Origin: Kappaphycus alvarezii
Taxonomy: Eukaryota > Rhodophyta > Florideophyceae > Gigartinales > Solieriaceae
Assembly: GCA_002205965.3 (NCBI GenBank)
Contig: NADL03000488.1
Span: forward strand, 1 to 64,000
Length of the DNA: 64,000 nt
Reading direction: 5' to 3'
The translations under genes and the position numbers were made by a program. This document shows positions 18,650-33,119 of this stretch, one piece after another. Within the stretch, counting starts at the first letter, position 1. Every line of letters starts with the position of its first letter. Below the pieces are notes generated by a model, which saw only the letters and a program-made list of their open reading frames with translations, did no database searches and was not told the origin of the DNA.

Positions 18650-21600
18650 ACTGCTCGGTACGTGAGAAATAAGGTTCCTCAAGTTCAGATGAGCTACTCT
18701 TTTGCGGTGCTTGTTGCTACGTAGGTGAGTTTCCGAGTCAATCTGATGCGGGAACTTGAAGTTGCACCCCGTGTACCATGGAAGATCTTTTGCGGCGGCT
18801 CATCTGGCCTCAGCCTTCTTATGGTTTTTTAAAGCTCGTGAAATTACCTTTGATAGGAAGTGGAAGGACGCAAGTTTACAAACGGTGCGGCAAAAGTACT
18901 TGTCTTGACTCTCTGTTTTTCTTTTCTTCGTTCGCGATCAGAAGTGACCTTGTTGGCGATTGTGTGGATCCTTTTTATATGGTATGGGCCTTTTAGTAAG
19001 AAAGCGTTGGGGGCTCTATTTTCAACTGTGAAGGTCGTTTTATTTGACGATAATAGGGATGCAGCGTTTAGAACAGAAATTTAAAGCTTCTCTGTGCCTC
19101 TCCTGGAGTTTTTTTTGTTGTTAATGAGACCAAAGAAGTGTTAAAAAAGCCTCGAAGTGTGGAAAAGACTGCTCGGAACAAGAACTTGATTCGGAAGGCG
19201 ATTCTTACTTTTATTCTTCTTCTACCAAGGACTGGCGGGTGAAGATCTTTATTTTTGCAAAACCAGCAGCCAAACTTGACGCCACCTTACCGCTTTTTTC
19301 TTATTACTTCTCCTTTTAAAGCTTCTTGATACGGCATTGCTTTCGATAACAACGATTATTCACGAGTGTTCGAATATGTTCCAGATTTCTGCTTGCCTTA
19401 GGCTTAGGCGGAATTTGATTAATGCACATCACTGAGTGTATTACCCCTTTGAGTCAACCTTTAAATAAAATTAGGCCCAGGAAGGCATGGAAAAGCTGCA
19501 GTTTATTGTGTATTGTCCCCTTTAACTTCGATATAAACACAGTCAGTCCCAAAAAGACAGGAAAACCCACTTTTTTGCGAAATAGAAGATGGATGGATGT
19601 CTTTAGATTGGTTTCCATAGGTTTGAGTTGCTGGATTTTGGGATGGGGGTGTCGTGACGATGGTAGTTATTTGTTGTGTTCCGATAGAGAGGAGAAGTTG
19701 AGACCCGAAGCCCATTCGACTACCGTCTACATAGAATGAAAATTTCAAAAACTTTCTGAATGCCGCCAAATCGCAGATTCTGGGAAAAATAGCTCCTGGA
19801 GTACCGAATCCCCAGATTTGGTATGTTGGAACATCCCGAACTGTATTCAAGTAACAATGGTTATAGTTCTAGGGCCGGAGGATAAAATTTGTGGCCCTGG
19901 TTTACATCAACCGTAATTACACTTCTCACGTGCAGTTCTAGTCAAAATCTCGAACAAAATATTACGACATCAGGTTTTAGGCTTACAGTTTCTTCATTCT
20001 TTCAATACTGTGCTGCGCTGTACTATACCTTAACAGTCATGGTATACCAAATTTTCCCTTTCAATCGGAATGTATGGTAATGTACAGCACTCTACATAAA
20101 AGGAATCATACTGTACTTTCGAGCGTTTTACATAGTTTAGATAAAAATAATGACAGTTTATTCACTTATTAGTTAATAAACTGAATTTGCTGATTATGAT
20201 ACATCTATCTTTGAGAAGATACAGTAAAAACTCGGCTACAGTATCAAATAGGCCTTATGTAGCTGTTTGGAAAGAAAAGAGGTCTGTTCCCAAAGATTAT
20301 GAGGGTGTCTAAACCATCCGGATTATGGTATCGGAAAAGAGAAATTTGTTAACTCCTATTAGAAGAGGACCATCATAGGATGCTTTAGAGTGATTATTGA
20401 TCGGGTGACCTCCGAATTATACACCGTTCAGAGAACTTTTGGCCTTTTTAGCAATCTTTTTGATGTTTGATATTGATAATGGACCAAATCTGCTCTCACT
20501 AACCTGGTAAGATTTGTTTACAGCACACTTTATGATAAGTCGAGTGTGGTGGAGCCTTTATAAGCGCAAAAGAAGTGAGCCGAAGTCTCTGTAAAAAGAG
20601 ACTAGAGGCAGTGGTGTGATGCATCTGATGCACCGGACATGTGCTGCTTGAGATAGGGTGATTTTATTTCCCCATACGTGTGCTTTCATACCCATAAATT
20701 TAATTTTATCCATGTCCCTTGGCTTTTATTCAAATCATTCTTCAGTTTTCTTGGTGTGCTAAAACAATTTATTTGATCCTATATTGAATTGGTCTTCCAC
20801 ATAGTAGTCTGATATTCTCCCGATTTTTTGTATCATCTTAAAGAAAAGATGTATCTCGAAGATGACTTGCTGTATTTTAGGTAATCATTCATATGTGAGG
20901 TGATTGTATCATCCCAATAGTCTCCGGTTTAGTTTAAAACATAGAGAGACCTGAGTAATTTTAGTGAAATGTGAAGACCGAGTTGTAACTGTTTGGGCGT
21001 TTTCACATACTGATCACTGAGGAGTTCCTCTACAAACTGCAGATATGCTTGAGTGACATCTTGAGACCAAACTCCAGGTCGAATATTTAGGAAAGAGCCA
21101 CAATAAAGCGGACGAAGCTTAGATGTGGAATTGTTGCAGGGTTAAATAGTCTGTATTCATCTTTATCAATAAATCTCTGCACGATATATACAGCCTTCTA
21201 TATATATTGAGCGGCTCGTTTTTTTTGATGCTAAAGACGAAGTGGCCGCCTAGGATGTTGAAATACTCGGGTAGTTCCTTTCGTATCTAAACTTCAAATA
21301 TGTTGCGGTTTGAGTGGTTCTTTTGTCTCCTTGACACAGGCGGCTGGAAATTTGGGATCTCGTTTGCGTGGGACTGTCTTAAGTAGGACTTCAATTACTT
21401 AAAAAGGCAGAGGTGGTGTTTGAATGGCCGTGGAGGATAGCATGATGTCAATTTGAGAAAGTAGATCATTAATGTCTGCTTTTGCGTGGGTGTAGTGTGG
21501 TTGATGGACTATTTAGCTTTGCGTTCTTGTCGTTTGACCCATAAACTCTTTACATTGGTAACGAGTAGGGGGCTTCCCTACTTCTTTTTTTGTCATGCTA

Positions 21601-24600
21601 GACATAGAAATGATCGTTGGATTTGATAATTTAATCGGCAACAGATGGATCGCTACCCTTGAATGGACGTTGAGGCCTGGGTTCAGTGGTTAAGGTATAT
21701 GATTTACTCATATTCGTGATTTTCCATTGCTAGAAGTTGGTCTACATATGATATCAGGGGGATGAAGTGTGGCAGAAAGCATGGAATGGCTCCAAAGACT
21801 AACCCTGACTAGACAAGGCCGTTTGGCACTGTATTTTCATTAAAAGCTCTGAGATCTGGCTGCAGCGCGATGGGACGGCCAAGAGTTGAATGTGAAAGTC
21901 CAAAAAGTGTAGGATAAGCTGAATTTGTAGTCATATTATATCTAACGATATCTTGTAATTGAGTAATCATTCGGTTTTTGGAAAGCTAACTCGAAATCGA
22001 TGGGTACCTTATAGAAGCTCTAGCATTGTAACACGCTTTGAAGATTTCATCTAGGACTTTGAGTGTATCAAAGAACAGTAAAAATGAAGGGCTTTGCTCT
22101 TAAACATTTTATGAATTTGAAATAGCCGCTGGTTTTATGGCATGTCGTTAATTTTAAAGATTTTTTAAAAGTCTATTAAAGTTATCCCAAGGTTTTCTTG
22201 CGTCCTCCCTGAAAATTTTGATGAGTCTCTACAATATAGTACAATTAGATCTTGGTCGTCCTATTTTGGTTATTTTGATCAAAAATGATCTATTGTGAAA
22301 AAGTGATTGTTTTTTGTTCCTTGTGACTGTGAATTGAAGCTTACGGGGTGAGTATGTATTTGTCTTGTTATGCAGGCGATCTTTTTTCAGGGCCTTTTCT
22401 ATAGCTTAGACCTCTTTAATCTCTTGGCAGAAGCCTTGCTCCGGTTATATTGTTTCTATGATTCGGATTATCAGTAGGTTAGAGTTATGTAGCTGATGAG
22501 ACACTTCTATTCCATTGTCGTCGATATACTTTCTTACGATAAACTTTTTAAATCCTACTGTTTGGGGGGTATCCGCTAGATTTAAGGTCTAATGTTTAGA
22601 ATTATTATTGTAGAAAGTGCAAGAATAAATTTTTTTCCCCTTCTATTAGAATAAATCGCTGAATGCCGTACAGAAAATTACTTTTTATCTTTGTGGAGGG
22701 TTTTCAACTTGAATTATTTCCCAATCCTTTACGAGTGGTAGTTGTCGTGTTTTTTCTAAAATTTAGAATAAAGAGAGATATTTTTCTTTCATCATTTGTG
22801 AATAGAAAAAAGAACAATTTTTCGCTGATCAGCAATTAATTTGTATAAGTTGATTACGATATGTAATTCTTGGAAAAAATAGAGTTCCAGCTTTTTAGTC
22901 TGCCTTCTATACCTATTATGCATATAAATAATGCTACTCCTAAAGATGAGGAAGCTAATCCGTGGCATTCAGAGTAGGATATCAGATAAGAGGCAGTTGG
23001 TAACTCTAATTAGAGCAGGCTACAAGCATAAACCAGTATAGAGTACTGTATAATTATAAATCTTTAGTATCTGTTTACGAAAAATGAACCGGAACGATTG
23101 GAGAGAGGTTAATATTGATGAGAATTAGTAAGATCTCCTCACGTGTAGAACTGGAGGGTGTTTCTTACTTTCAAAACGTACAGTATAATATCAGGATAGA
23201 ATTTTGGACCTTAACTGAGAGTTCGTGGCATGGGAAATGTCAAAATGAAATGATGAAACAAAAATGCGAAGGAAGATTCCTCTCCTGGGTTGCACAATTA
23301 TATTATGTTGCGTTTTATTATCAAGATACTGTGCCAAATAGTCGAGGGTTATTACTCATCTCTTTAGAGTACCGTATCTTAATACATTTAACTCTGTGTT
23401 TCGGGCATTATACAGTCAAGTATAAAGGAAACTAAAAAAACTCTGTAATACCCGAGATGAAAGTTACCAGTACTTCAAATTCCTTCATGGTAGCATCAAA
23501 TTCAATACAAGCCCATCCTTTCTCCCACATTAATCAGTAACCAATTTCATCCCAGGTTAATGCAGTACGAAGAAGTTAAATAAGAGACCTGGCATTATAC
23601 AGTCAACAGACTTGAAACAAGAGTCTCCTAAACTGTAAACCTCCCCTTATAGGGACGTCGTTAAAACAGAGTCGCAGAAGGAGCCCAAATAAAAGACGAG
23701 GGTAGATGCTTGGTTTTTGTTCCTCTACCGCTCGAATGTAAGGAAAAATACGAAGGCACGAGCGTCGGATGCAACGATGACGGACCATAAAAAAAATTTC
23801 TCAGGAGTTAAAGAGTCACAACCCACGGTGTATCGGGGAAACGAACGTGAAAAAAGCTCTTACAGTTACAACCGAACAGACCCAGAGTTGGACTGTGAAC
23901 AGAACCGGTGGCCTTTTATGCAAGAAGGTCTTCTTTGAGGTCCGTGTAGTGGGTGATACCTTGACGGCAAAAGATCTGGAGGCAGCGGAGAGCTTAAGGA
24001 CGAGGTTCTTGAGGGGCAGTCCAAGCGTCATGGAGGTAAAGAGCGACAGACTTGCTGTCGATGATTCCAGAGGGAGAATAGGCCGGATTGGGAAAAACGA
24101 TGTCACCGACGTAGATAATTGCTCCTACTAACCTGTTTGGGATTGCAAGAACACATCTAAAATGCAGGTTGCGGTTAAATGATGGGTTTGAGCTCTTACA
24201 TGGCGGGATTTTTGAGAGAGCTGTTGATCAATTGCGTGGTGGATGCTTCCGGAGCGATTCCAACAGACTTGTTCATAATTGACACAGATGTCATGAGGAA
24301 CGCGAGGGCAGCGTGAGAAATTGCAACGAAAGGGTCATTGGTGGGAGTAGAACGGACTAACTTATGTTTCGTCATTGATTAGAGATTTACTGGTAGGCGA
24401 CCGATAGAAGCACAGAGAAAAAATTTCAAAAATGTAGGGAGAACGAAAATTGAGCACTCGTACCAGATGTAAAGTAAAAATATCACATTTTTTAAAATAG
24501 ATTAATAGCTCATCAACAACTTTTTTTTGAAAATTATGCGTCAGTACGTGGTTTATGAATTTAAATGATTTGTAGACTATTTTAACCAGCTCAATAGAAG

Positions 24601-24690
24601 ATTTACGCCGTTTGAATATTCGTATCAAAAAACGTAGCCAGATGCAACACGTGACAAAAGAAGCATCTGTGCGAAAATTAAGTATTTCTG
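18650..24690. other. AT-rich, largely gene-free stretch
   Basis: About 6 kb without a recognisable gene, RNA gene or LINE terminal box. A 115-codon minus frame (19,503-19,850) and a 107-codon plus frame (23,115-23,435) have no domain I can name. A GC-richer island at 23,600-24,360 has coding-like frames on both strands. On minus, SHAALAFLMTSVSIMNKSVG is followed by about 20 residues and a stop. On plus, 23,847-24,131 holds VFFEVRVVGDTLTAKDLEAA. This may be a residual host gene. Nothing else is supported. Confidence 0.4.
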
Positions 24691-24699
24691 TTTACGCGC

Positions 24700-25950
24700 A
24701 TGCTTATTTTCGTTTACAGACTATCACTGTTGACAGTTAGATATTCAGAGTCCGGGAATAGCTCCTTTTGTAAGCCTGAAATGGTCATGCAGGAAGCATT
24801 TCGGATTGGGAAAGCCCGTAAACGGTTAAATAGAAGGCTGAGGGTTTTGCAGTTGGCTCTTGTAGAGGATAAAGCGGAAGATCTGTTGTTGAAGTTGTAC
24901 GGGAGAGTCAATTAGGAGCGGAATGATATCAAGAACATAATTACAAGGTCTCGCCATGTTCAGGGTACTACGTTTAATTTGAACATATACTCCGAGGAAC
25001 ATGCTCTACATAGCTTCCGTTTCAGGGAGTCTGATATCGGACGAGTATGCAGTAATATGGACTGGACGACAGGACGAACTGCGAGGAATCGATACGCATG
25101 TAGTCCGATAACGGCATGCTGTATTAAGCTGAGAAGGCTTTCAACTGCAGTCAACTGGTTTGACTTAGAGATAGAATTTGGCATTCGCTATTACCACCGC
25201 TCCGAAGTTTTTGGGAAGTTCTGGAATCGTTTGTGCAATCTGGGGTACATCTAGTAGCAACTTTACAAGCTAATATGCTGGAAAAAAGGGCTAGATATTA
25301 TGCCAAGTCAATACAAGATGCAGGAGCCCCATTGAACAGCTGCGTCGGCTTCATAGATTGTACGGAAATAAGAATGACCCGTCCAGGATTTATTGGTAGC
25401 AACCAACGAGCTTGTTATTACAGACAAAAAAACGCACTGCCTGGTATATCAAACAATTACAACACCAGACGGTCTTATATTCTCACTATACGCGCTCGAA
25501 GTGGGGCGAAGACATGACTCAACGCTATTACGGAATAGCGAGGTAGCAGGGGTACTTAATGATTACTTGATAATACGGGGGAAGGCAGTACTATATATAT
25601 GGGGATGCCGCCTACGTGCTGCGACCATGGTTACGGGTAGCATTTAACAGAGCAACTGCAACGGAAGAACAAGCTGTATATAATACAGCTTGAGTGCAGT
25701 AAGGGTGTCTGTTGAATGTAGCTACAGGGATTTGAAACAACTATGGAAAAGAAATGATTTTGTGCAGTTGCTACAAGTACGACGGTCACCTATTGCACTC
25801 CTGTACATAGCATCAGCACTACTGCTAAATTTTAAGACATGCCTAGAGAAGGGGAACAGACTGACAGCTTCTTTAGATGCAAGGCCCCTTCCTTCAAAGA
25901 ATACGTCAACATGGAAATCCATCCCATTTCCAATACCTGTTCATGGGTGA
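24700..25950 (+). pseudogene. PIF/Harbinger transposase, frameshifted
   Basis: Typical order of a Harbinger nuclease. N-terminal FRFRESDIGRV and KLRRLSTAVNWFDLEIEFGI (about 25,010-25,190), then GAPLNSCVGFIDCTEIRM with the first catalytic Asp (FID.T). Next are TTPDGLIFSLYALEVGRRHD, then GDAAYVLRPWLRVAF with the second Asp, and AVRVSVECSYRDLKQLW with the catalytic Glu. It ends after PFPIPVHG at 25,950. The three DDE residues are all visible, but they lie in different frames (at least three changes between 25,230 and 25,690), so this copy is dead. It is followed tail to tail by the SANT-like partner gene. Terminal inverted repeats were not found by eye. Confidence 0.85.
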
Positions 25951-26015
25951 AAGGTACGAGAAATGCATGACAGGGAATAAGTAAAAAACAAAACGTGACG
26001 CAAGAAAAATGCAGG

Positions 26016-27103
26016 CTACTTTAACTTCATTGAGAGTAGTTCGAATATGCCCACCATCTGTTTTCTCTCTTCCATTGCTTGCTTGCGTTCTTCTTTTTCC
26101 AACTCAAAACGTTTTTCGTCCAAGGCAAGACGCCGATTTGTTGCCACTTGTGCTGCTTCAAAGTGCTCTCTTTCTCTATCTACACGCAATCGCTCTAAAT
26201 CCAAGCGATCTTTCTCCAACTCCAGTCTCTTCTTTTCAGGCTCACTTGCGCTTGGGAAATCAGCGAAAAAGTAACTTCGTCATCGGAATCAGCAGCTTCC
26301 ATCGAACTATTCCTCTCGTTTTCTCTACTGGAGCCCATGGTATCACACTGTTCGTCGCTCCTTCCAGAACGTTTCAGTGCTTGATACCAAATATGTTCCC
26401 CAGCATGCACCAAACTTCTCTCAATCTCATTTCGTTCATCCTTTGTCGCCCGAACAGCTTCCTCCTTTTCGTCAATCTCTTGAATAAGATCGTCCAGAAG
26501 CACCTCCTTGTCTCCGTGCTTCTCGATAATGCCACTAGCCTCACCAGTACACTCTACAGTTTCCTTCCGCTGAGTAATGAAGCGCTTTAATCTGTCGATT
26601 AGGGTTTTAGTAGACGGCTCGCTCATATTATTGAAGGCCATGCTGGGAATTTGGTTCATGAAAGCTTCAATTACTTGCTTATAGACTCCTTCAGTCTTCC
26701 CACGATCTATTATATGCGCGTCAAAAACACGGACCGCGTTCAAAAAAAAACAAGTCGTAGGTTTCAGAAAATCGAAAGCGCTTGCGCTTAGGTTGAAGGC
26801 TGCGTACTGTCGGGAGGAGAATAGTTTGGAAAGGAAGGTTGGGTAGAAGGTGTAATTATGGGGTTGGGGCGATTCTCCGATGGACTGCCATCGTCTGGGG
26901 GACGGTTGCCATAGTTGTAGATGTTGGTAGTTGAGAGTCGGATGGCGCACTCTGCACACGAAGTCCACTTCGTAAACAAAGTGAATTACACGAAGATTCT
27001 TATCGTAGTTTCGTATTTTTGTGGATGTTGCATATTTGTACAACTTTAGCAACGTTTCCACGCAAAATACACGAAATTTTATAAGGCGTAAATCCTCTAA
27101 CAT
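26016..27103 (-). pseudogene. PIF/Harbinger SANT/Myb-like partner gene
   Basis: Minus-strand frames facing the transposase. The part around 26,450-26,640 reads DRLKRFITQRKETVECTGEA, then DKEVLLDDLIQEIDEKEEAV, the acidic linker usual after the trihelix-like DNA-binding domain of Harbinger partner proteins. A charged coiled coil (MEKDRLDLERLRVDRERE ... EKEERKQAMEERKQ, 26,016-26,219) closes it. In this superfamily the partner carries the transposase to the nucleus and to the DNA ends. The N-terminal third is poorly preserved, and a frame change separates the linker from the coiled coil. Confidence 0.65.
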
Positions 27104-30100
27104 CAGCCAATATTTTTTATTCCACTCTTTGGATTATTCTCTTAAGACGTTTGAATAATGAAATTTCGTAACTCAGGAGAACGTAAAGAACAGTTCTAAG
27201 AGTGGGAAAGAGGTCTTGGTTCTTATCATTACCATCTTTGGTGGACCCTGTTGGCTTTGTTGACTTTTGAATAATATTCGCGGGCAGTAATTCAAAGGTA
27301 TTCTTGGTTATAAATACTTCCATTAAACTTTATTGAATCTTAATAAGAGTATTTACATATCAGCACAACTATCAAAGGGCAATCTACATATCATTTGCGC
27401 CTACCAAATAGCATGAAGCAATTATTTCAACTTACCCGGCTTTTCAAAACTTCTTGTGTCTCGCCGATCAGCGATTACTCCACATTTTATCGCCAATTTG
27501 AGTATTTTAATTTTTCCATCATGTACAGTGCTAGCAGTTTCATTTATTAGCGATGAAGAAATCCTCATAACCTTGTAATTTGTTAAAGTTTGGACTATTC
27601 CTCTGCAGAACCTTTAATTCTATATTTTTTGATAAAAAATATGTCCCTCCTTTTGTTACTAATTTCTTTTAAATAGCTCCATTATGAAACCCAAACTTCT
27701 TCAACGGAATCATCAATCATATGTTAAACCATCAATTATTACTTGTTTTCCTTACTCACCACGTGACCCTCATGGAATTGTTTCCTTCGAATTAACTTTT
27801 ATTTATCGAATAGATTCGCTTTAGTCTAAAGCTAACTGTCTCGTCTCGTCCAGTTAGATAGAGCGATGTAGTACAATTAATATCAACTAATACAGTTCTC
27901 TCTTTACACCTAACTTAGTTAATAGTGCCTATTGAGCATTGTCGTGACAAAACTTGAGTAGTAGCCTCAAGCATAAATGATAGTTAGTTTATATAATTCA
28001 TAACGATTACCCCTATATTGAAATAGTTTTTATGGGTGGCAGACCTTCGCTTGCAACTGACTGTAACCCTTTTATGTACTGTACTGAGCCCTGTACAATG
28101 TTACTCGCCTTTATTGCTCGAAATTCGCGTATTTTTAAGGCGAAGGTCACTGTCAACCTGAGAAAAATTTAATGTTATGAGAAAATATAGTGTAACAACC
28201 ACCGTGTACTTATAAAGAGGAAACTGAGCTTTGGTTTTTAATACTGAATTCTCCCTCAAACCACAAAATAGTGTTCTAAAAGATGGGTGGTGTTAAAATA
28301 ATTTAGGTCAAGTTTCATTTGGCTTGACTATCTCACTGCGTAGCACCTTTTAGTCTGAATGAATTCAATAGGACGGAACTTTGATCGAATTTCAATATCG
28401 AATACGTCTTTTTCATAAAATTCAAAATGTCTAGAATGCATTGTTGTTTTTGGCATAAATTTATTTTTCCACTTCAAGTATTATATTTCATGCATATTGC
28501 TGTTGATTTGAAGACGGTTATCTCGAACTGGTGCTTGCTGTGCATAGGGAGCTGTTTTCATTATAGCGAGGTACTGTGCTATCAAAAATATCAAATTTAA
28601 GTGATATGATCCCACCAGTACTGAGAACTCCGTATCCGAGCCAATGGAGCCGACCAGCAAGAGGTTGAATCCATCTGGTGCGCATTTTGCATTTTTCTTT
28701 TTCTTTTTCTGTTTTAATTGAAGTTTGAAAATGGCTTTCACGTATTAACTCTTCTAGGCAGTGATAATTAGTTAACCCTCCTGGAATACGTAAATACCAT
28801 TAAAAGTTAGATTGGATTAAAAAAGTATCTACCATATTCGAAGCCATTAGATACTTACGCAAGAGAATCTTAGATAGATTTTTTGATTCAAGTAAGTAGT
28901 GATTCATCCACGATTTTATTTATAACATAGAATATATTTCATAAATGCAGCTACACTTAAAAGTACATTTCAAGTTTAGCTGCGTTTATGAAATAGTTGC
29001 GAATTTACAAAGACACATTTAAGTCCATGGTAGAATGTACATGCTTCCACTGCAACTATCCGCAGACTACTCAATAAGGCCAAATGTTTACATAAGCAAC
29101 TTCCATAGTATGAAGCTATTCGTAGTTCAGCATATCTTCGTGCTTGCGTTTACTTTAAGTTTCAACTATTCAAGTTGAATGAATGCAACGGATATATCCA
29201 TCTTTTCAAAGAGAATATGTTATCGGGGAAGCAGAAAGGAAAGCCAGTATAACAAGAAGCGAAGCCGTCGTCGAGATATTGCTTCCCATTATCACTACTC
29301 CCGTTTCGAACTACTCTACACTAAAACTTCAATTATCCAACTCTACATCAAACTTGACTCTAAAAATACAGTTAAACGATAAAATATTGGCATTTATTGG
29401 AAATTCTCTGACTTTGACTTCCTTCTACGCTTCTATTCTCATTATTGAATTCTTCCATCTAAATTACTCTTTCGTAAAGTTATTTTGGTAAAACAAGTCC
29501 GATCTTACTTTCCATAAAATACTAATTATTGGTAAGTTTCGACTCTGGAAAAGAATCAACTATTTTCGAGACTGCCGTTTCCGGATAAATATATTACTAT
29601 CTACGAGAGAAATACTACAAACAATTTTTTCATTCGAAAAGTTGGCCTTATCTTTTTTATGCCAAATTCAACTTGCTCGGTTTCATTTTTTCCTTTTACT
29701 TTAGAGTACGGAGCGAAATAGATTTCGGAGCGATTATCCTAGTACGGTAGAGGACAACAGTACTATTGGGGAGCAAAGAAGAGTAGTTCAATTATTTTGA
29801 AGCCTTTCCAGTGTATACTTAAATAATTCGATTAGTTTTTGGCTCGGTTGCAAATATAATGGGGGTATCTCCAGAATTTCCTTAGTTTCAACTATATTTC
29901 TTAAATATTCCTCTCTGTCCAACTTTTCCAAGGGGTATGATTATTAATATATCTTTATGTCCTCATAAGCGAGTTCAGCCGTCTTTATATCTAATTTCGA
30001 TCCAAGTGAGATCCAAGACATGTTATTTTCTGTTTCGAACGTGTATTTTATTATATACACGATTCTTTGATTTCATACCAAGGGAACATGTTGAGGCCCT

Positions 30101-33100
30101 TTTCTTGATAATATATGATTGAAAATTATTGAATAATAGACATTCGATCATTTCTAATAGCATGAAGAGTGAAGCGTTCTCATATATTTAATTAGCAAAC
30201 TCAAGGTCTACTATCATATGTAGAAGACAAAAACTAAAAGTCTTTTATCATCTATCATTCTCAAGATATTGGTACGACAGTTTGAAAGAAAATATTCGTT
30301 GCAGGCACAGCCCTAAATTCTTTTTTCTACATGATGAACGAACCAGTTTTAAATTCTCATTCACGCGTACCATTTTTTTAATAAGCATTAAAAACGTCTC
30401 TTTGTAGGCCTATGCTTAGGTCTGATGCAATGTTTTGCATTTTATTGCAATAATAGGCTTTATTCAATTCCTGTTCAAATTATATTGATGAGTATGGTCC
30501 ACTCACTGCGACATAGTGTGTTTCATTGATTCTGGAAAATTTCTGAGAAATCATAAACCCCATTATCTAATATGTAGTACTATGTTCTTCTTTTGAACAC
30601 CGTACATTAAATCAGTTTACTTCCCTTGTAAAATGTTCGAGTGGCCTTTTCAAATAAATTTTTGCGCACATCGAGTTCTCTAACACTATTTAAGCATCGA
30701 GAGCTCTTCTCCAAGACAGCTTCGGTTATACTTTGGAATTGTGGAAAGTACTTTTCTCCCTTGTGGAAACCTTTCATGTACTTCACATGGTACATGCGGA
30801 AAGATATGGAGCTTTGAAGCATATCCTTTCCCATATATCCCTATTAAGTCTATTCTATTGCCAATTTTGTTATCTAAATCTCTTTAGGCTTCATTGAAAT
30901 CCGTTTCGTTCCACTATAGACTTGAAACTCCGAAATTTGGTTCACGAAAACTTCAAGTTTGGTTTGAGATTTTCTGATTTCAGAAAATATGTTTGGAAGT
31001 ATGTTCCTACCACTCAACCTTTCGATAAGCCCTGTGTATTAAAAGAACACAAGGTGTCCTTATGATGAGTACATCTAATTGAATCGAAGCACATTTTACG
31101 AATAGAAGAGAAGAATCTCCATTCATGGCTGAAAAGCAATATTGACTTCATACCTTTCCAGTAATCCACCATGAAGTTTCTATGTACTGAATCGGAGTTT
31201 CTCATTCCTGCAGCGTTTACTCATTCCGTTTTGTATGGCTCATATTCCAAGATTTCCAAGTTTAATTAGGTACCCATTACTAATGGAAGTGCTATCAATT
31301 GCTTTATTCCTGCGACGTTCGGAGGTAGCCTCCGTCCAACACAGTGTTAGGATAGTTGTGAATAGGCATGAGAAAATACTTGGTGGGGACTTTTCTTTAC
31401 AGAATCTTTTGCCAGTATAATTCTTGGAGCCTGAGCGGAAATCGTTCATTTGTTATTCTTTGTTTCCCTGTAAGTTATATTCTTGAGGATTTTTGGCTTC
31501 CTTGACCTTAAAAGTGGCAAAGCTTGGATGTTGGATCTTCGAATCACCTCGAATGTTACCATTTTTCCGGCAGTCCGTTCCCGCTTATCTGACGATTTAG
31601 CGAGTATTTTTGACTTTTCTTGTTCTAACCCAGACGAGAACTACTGTTAGCACCATATTTGATACATGCAATTTATTTACCTTTTCGTAGAAAGTAAGAT
31701 TCCTTGAGTTGCTTCTGTTCCTTTCCTCCTTTTAGTCTTTTTCATAAAGATCAAACAAATTCGAACCTATTAGTCAACTTCATACTTAATTTGATCATTC
31801 GTGACGAAATATTTTTCTGTCTGCTGTCTTAGCAAGAGAGCGAAGTATGACAACTACATCATCAATACTTGAAATTGAGCGAAGACCCGAGTAATCATCG
31901 GATGTAGACATATCCCAATCGCAGCTTAGCTTCTCAATATTGCTCCAGTTAAGTTTTTTATCTCTAGATGTATCATTAAAAACCCCTTGATCTCCTTTGT
32001 AAAGAGATTTTCGCTCCAAATATGACTTTTAAAGCATCTTCGGATCAAGTCAAAAAGCTTTCTTGTGCTTAGAGATATATTTTGCATATCTTCCGCTGCC
32101 AACATCGACTTATTCCCAGGCATTATTATAATTTTTCTTCTTTCCTCTTCCATTCCAATGATACTGTAAGTTATAAGTTAATTGGGAAGTTACTCTTCAG
32201 AGTAAGGGGATTCATGAAAAAAGGTTTGCAGCAATTATTCTTCCAGTTTGATACAGACCGTAAAAACTGGCTTCTATCATGTTTTCGGCGAATGTTTATG
32301 CTTAAAGCTTCCGGGTGGTTAACAAAACCTCTAAACATAACTTTCAAATCAGATAATTGATGTTGTTGAAACAGGAAATGAGGAAGGTGACGTCGGAGAG
32401 GATGGATAATTTGCGATCAAATTAGTAATCTCTTAGGCGGATTTGAATAGCTTATTCTGCTTGGAGTCGATTTTGGCTTGCCATTGAGCTGCATTAACGA
32501 CAGTTTATTAATATTTAAGAGTGTATTATCATCTATTTTATCTCCAAGTGTATGCAAATTCCTTCTCAGCGGCCTTTTATGTCAAATGAACCCATATTTT
32601 AACATATTCTCTTCAAATTAGGAGATTTGCATCCAGTTCGAATACCAAAGCCTTATTTATACGGATAAATTTCTCAAAGATATTCCTTGAGTCCATTTAT
32701 GTGTCCTATTTTAGTTTCAGCGAGAGGATACGAGAGTACAGGCGAAATGAAGGGGAAGAAAAGTCCAATTGAATGATGTTTCAGCTCTTAATTTGACTTA
32801 TATTATACTTTAAATTACTTGAAACTGTAGATGAAGGTAAAGCTAGACAATAAAACTCCTCCTCACTTTCATTTCTGCCTTTCAATAGACCCTATTTGGC
32901 TTCGACGACTTTCTTGCTTAACTCAGGTTTCCGTAAGGCGATAAATACCCTAGCTGGTAGCCAGTGCATTAAAAGTACCACTATACAATAGGAATGCAAC
33001 TTCTCAATTTCGGGCGCAAATATTCGCATCTACAAGTCGGCTCAGTCATGGTCCATGTATAAAGCCAATGGGTCCAGAATTATTAACAAAGTGAGCCTAT

Positions 33101-33115
33101 ACTTACACTGAGGCT
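27104..33115. other. AT-rich, gene-free stretch
   Basis: About 6 kb with only short, unrecognised frames. A clear imperfect hairpin lies at 28,936-28,994. Minus-strand frames at 30,607-30,834 and 31,795-32,153 have coding-like composition but no nameable motif, and may be debris of an old mobile element. No tRNA or rRNA found. Confidence 0.4.
28936..28994. repeat. Imperfect inverted repeat
   Basis: Arms of about 25 nt, atttcataaatgcagctaca against the complement of agctgcgtttatgaaat, with a loop of roughly 9 nt. It is the longest hairpin noticed in the AT-rich block. It may be a solo terminal pair of a small DNA transposon. Confidence 0.5.
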
Positions 33116-33119
33116 TCCA

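Noticed and set aside
26009-26590. A 193-codon plus-strand frame.
   Set aside because: It is the complement of the coiled-coil and acidic linker of the Harbinger partner gene and shows no domain of its own.
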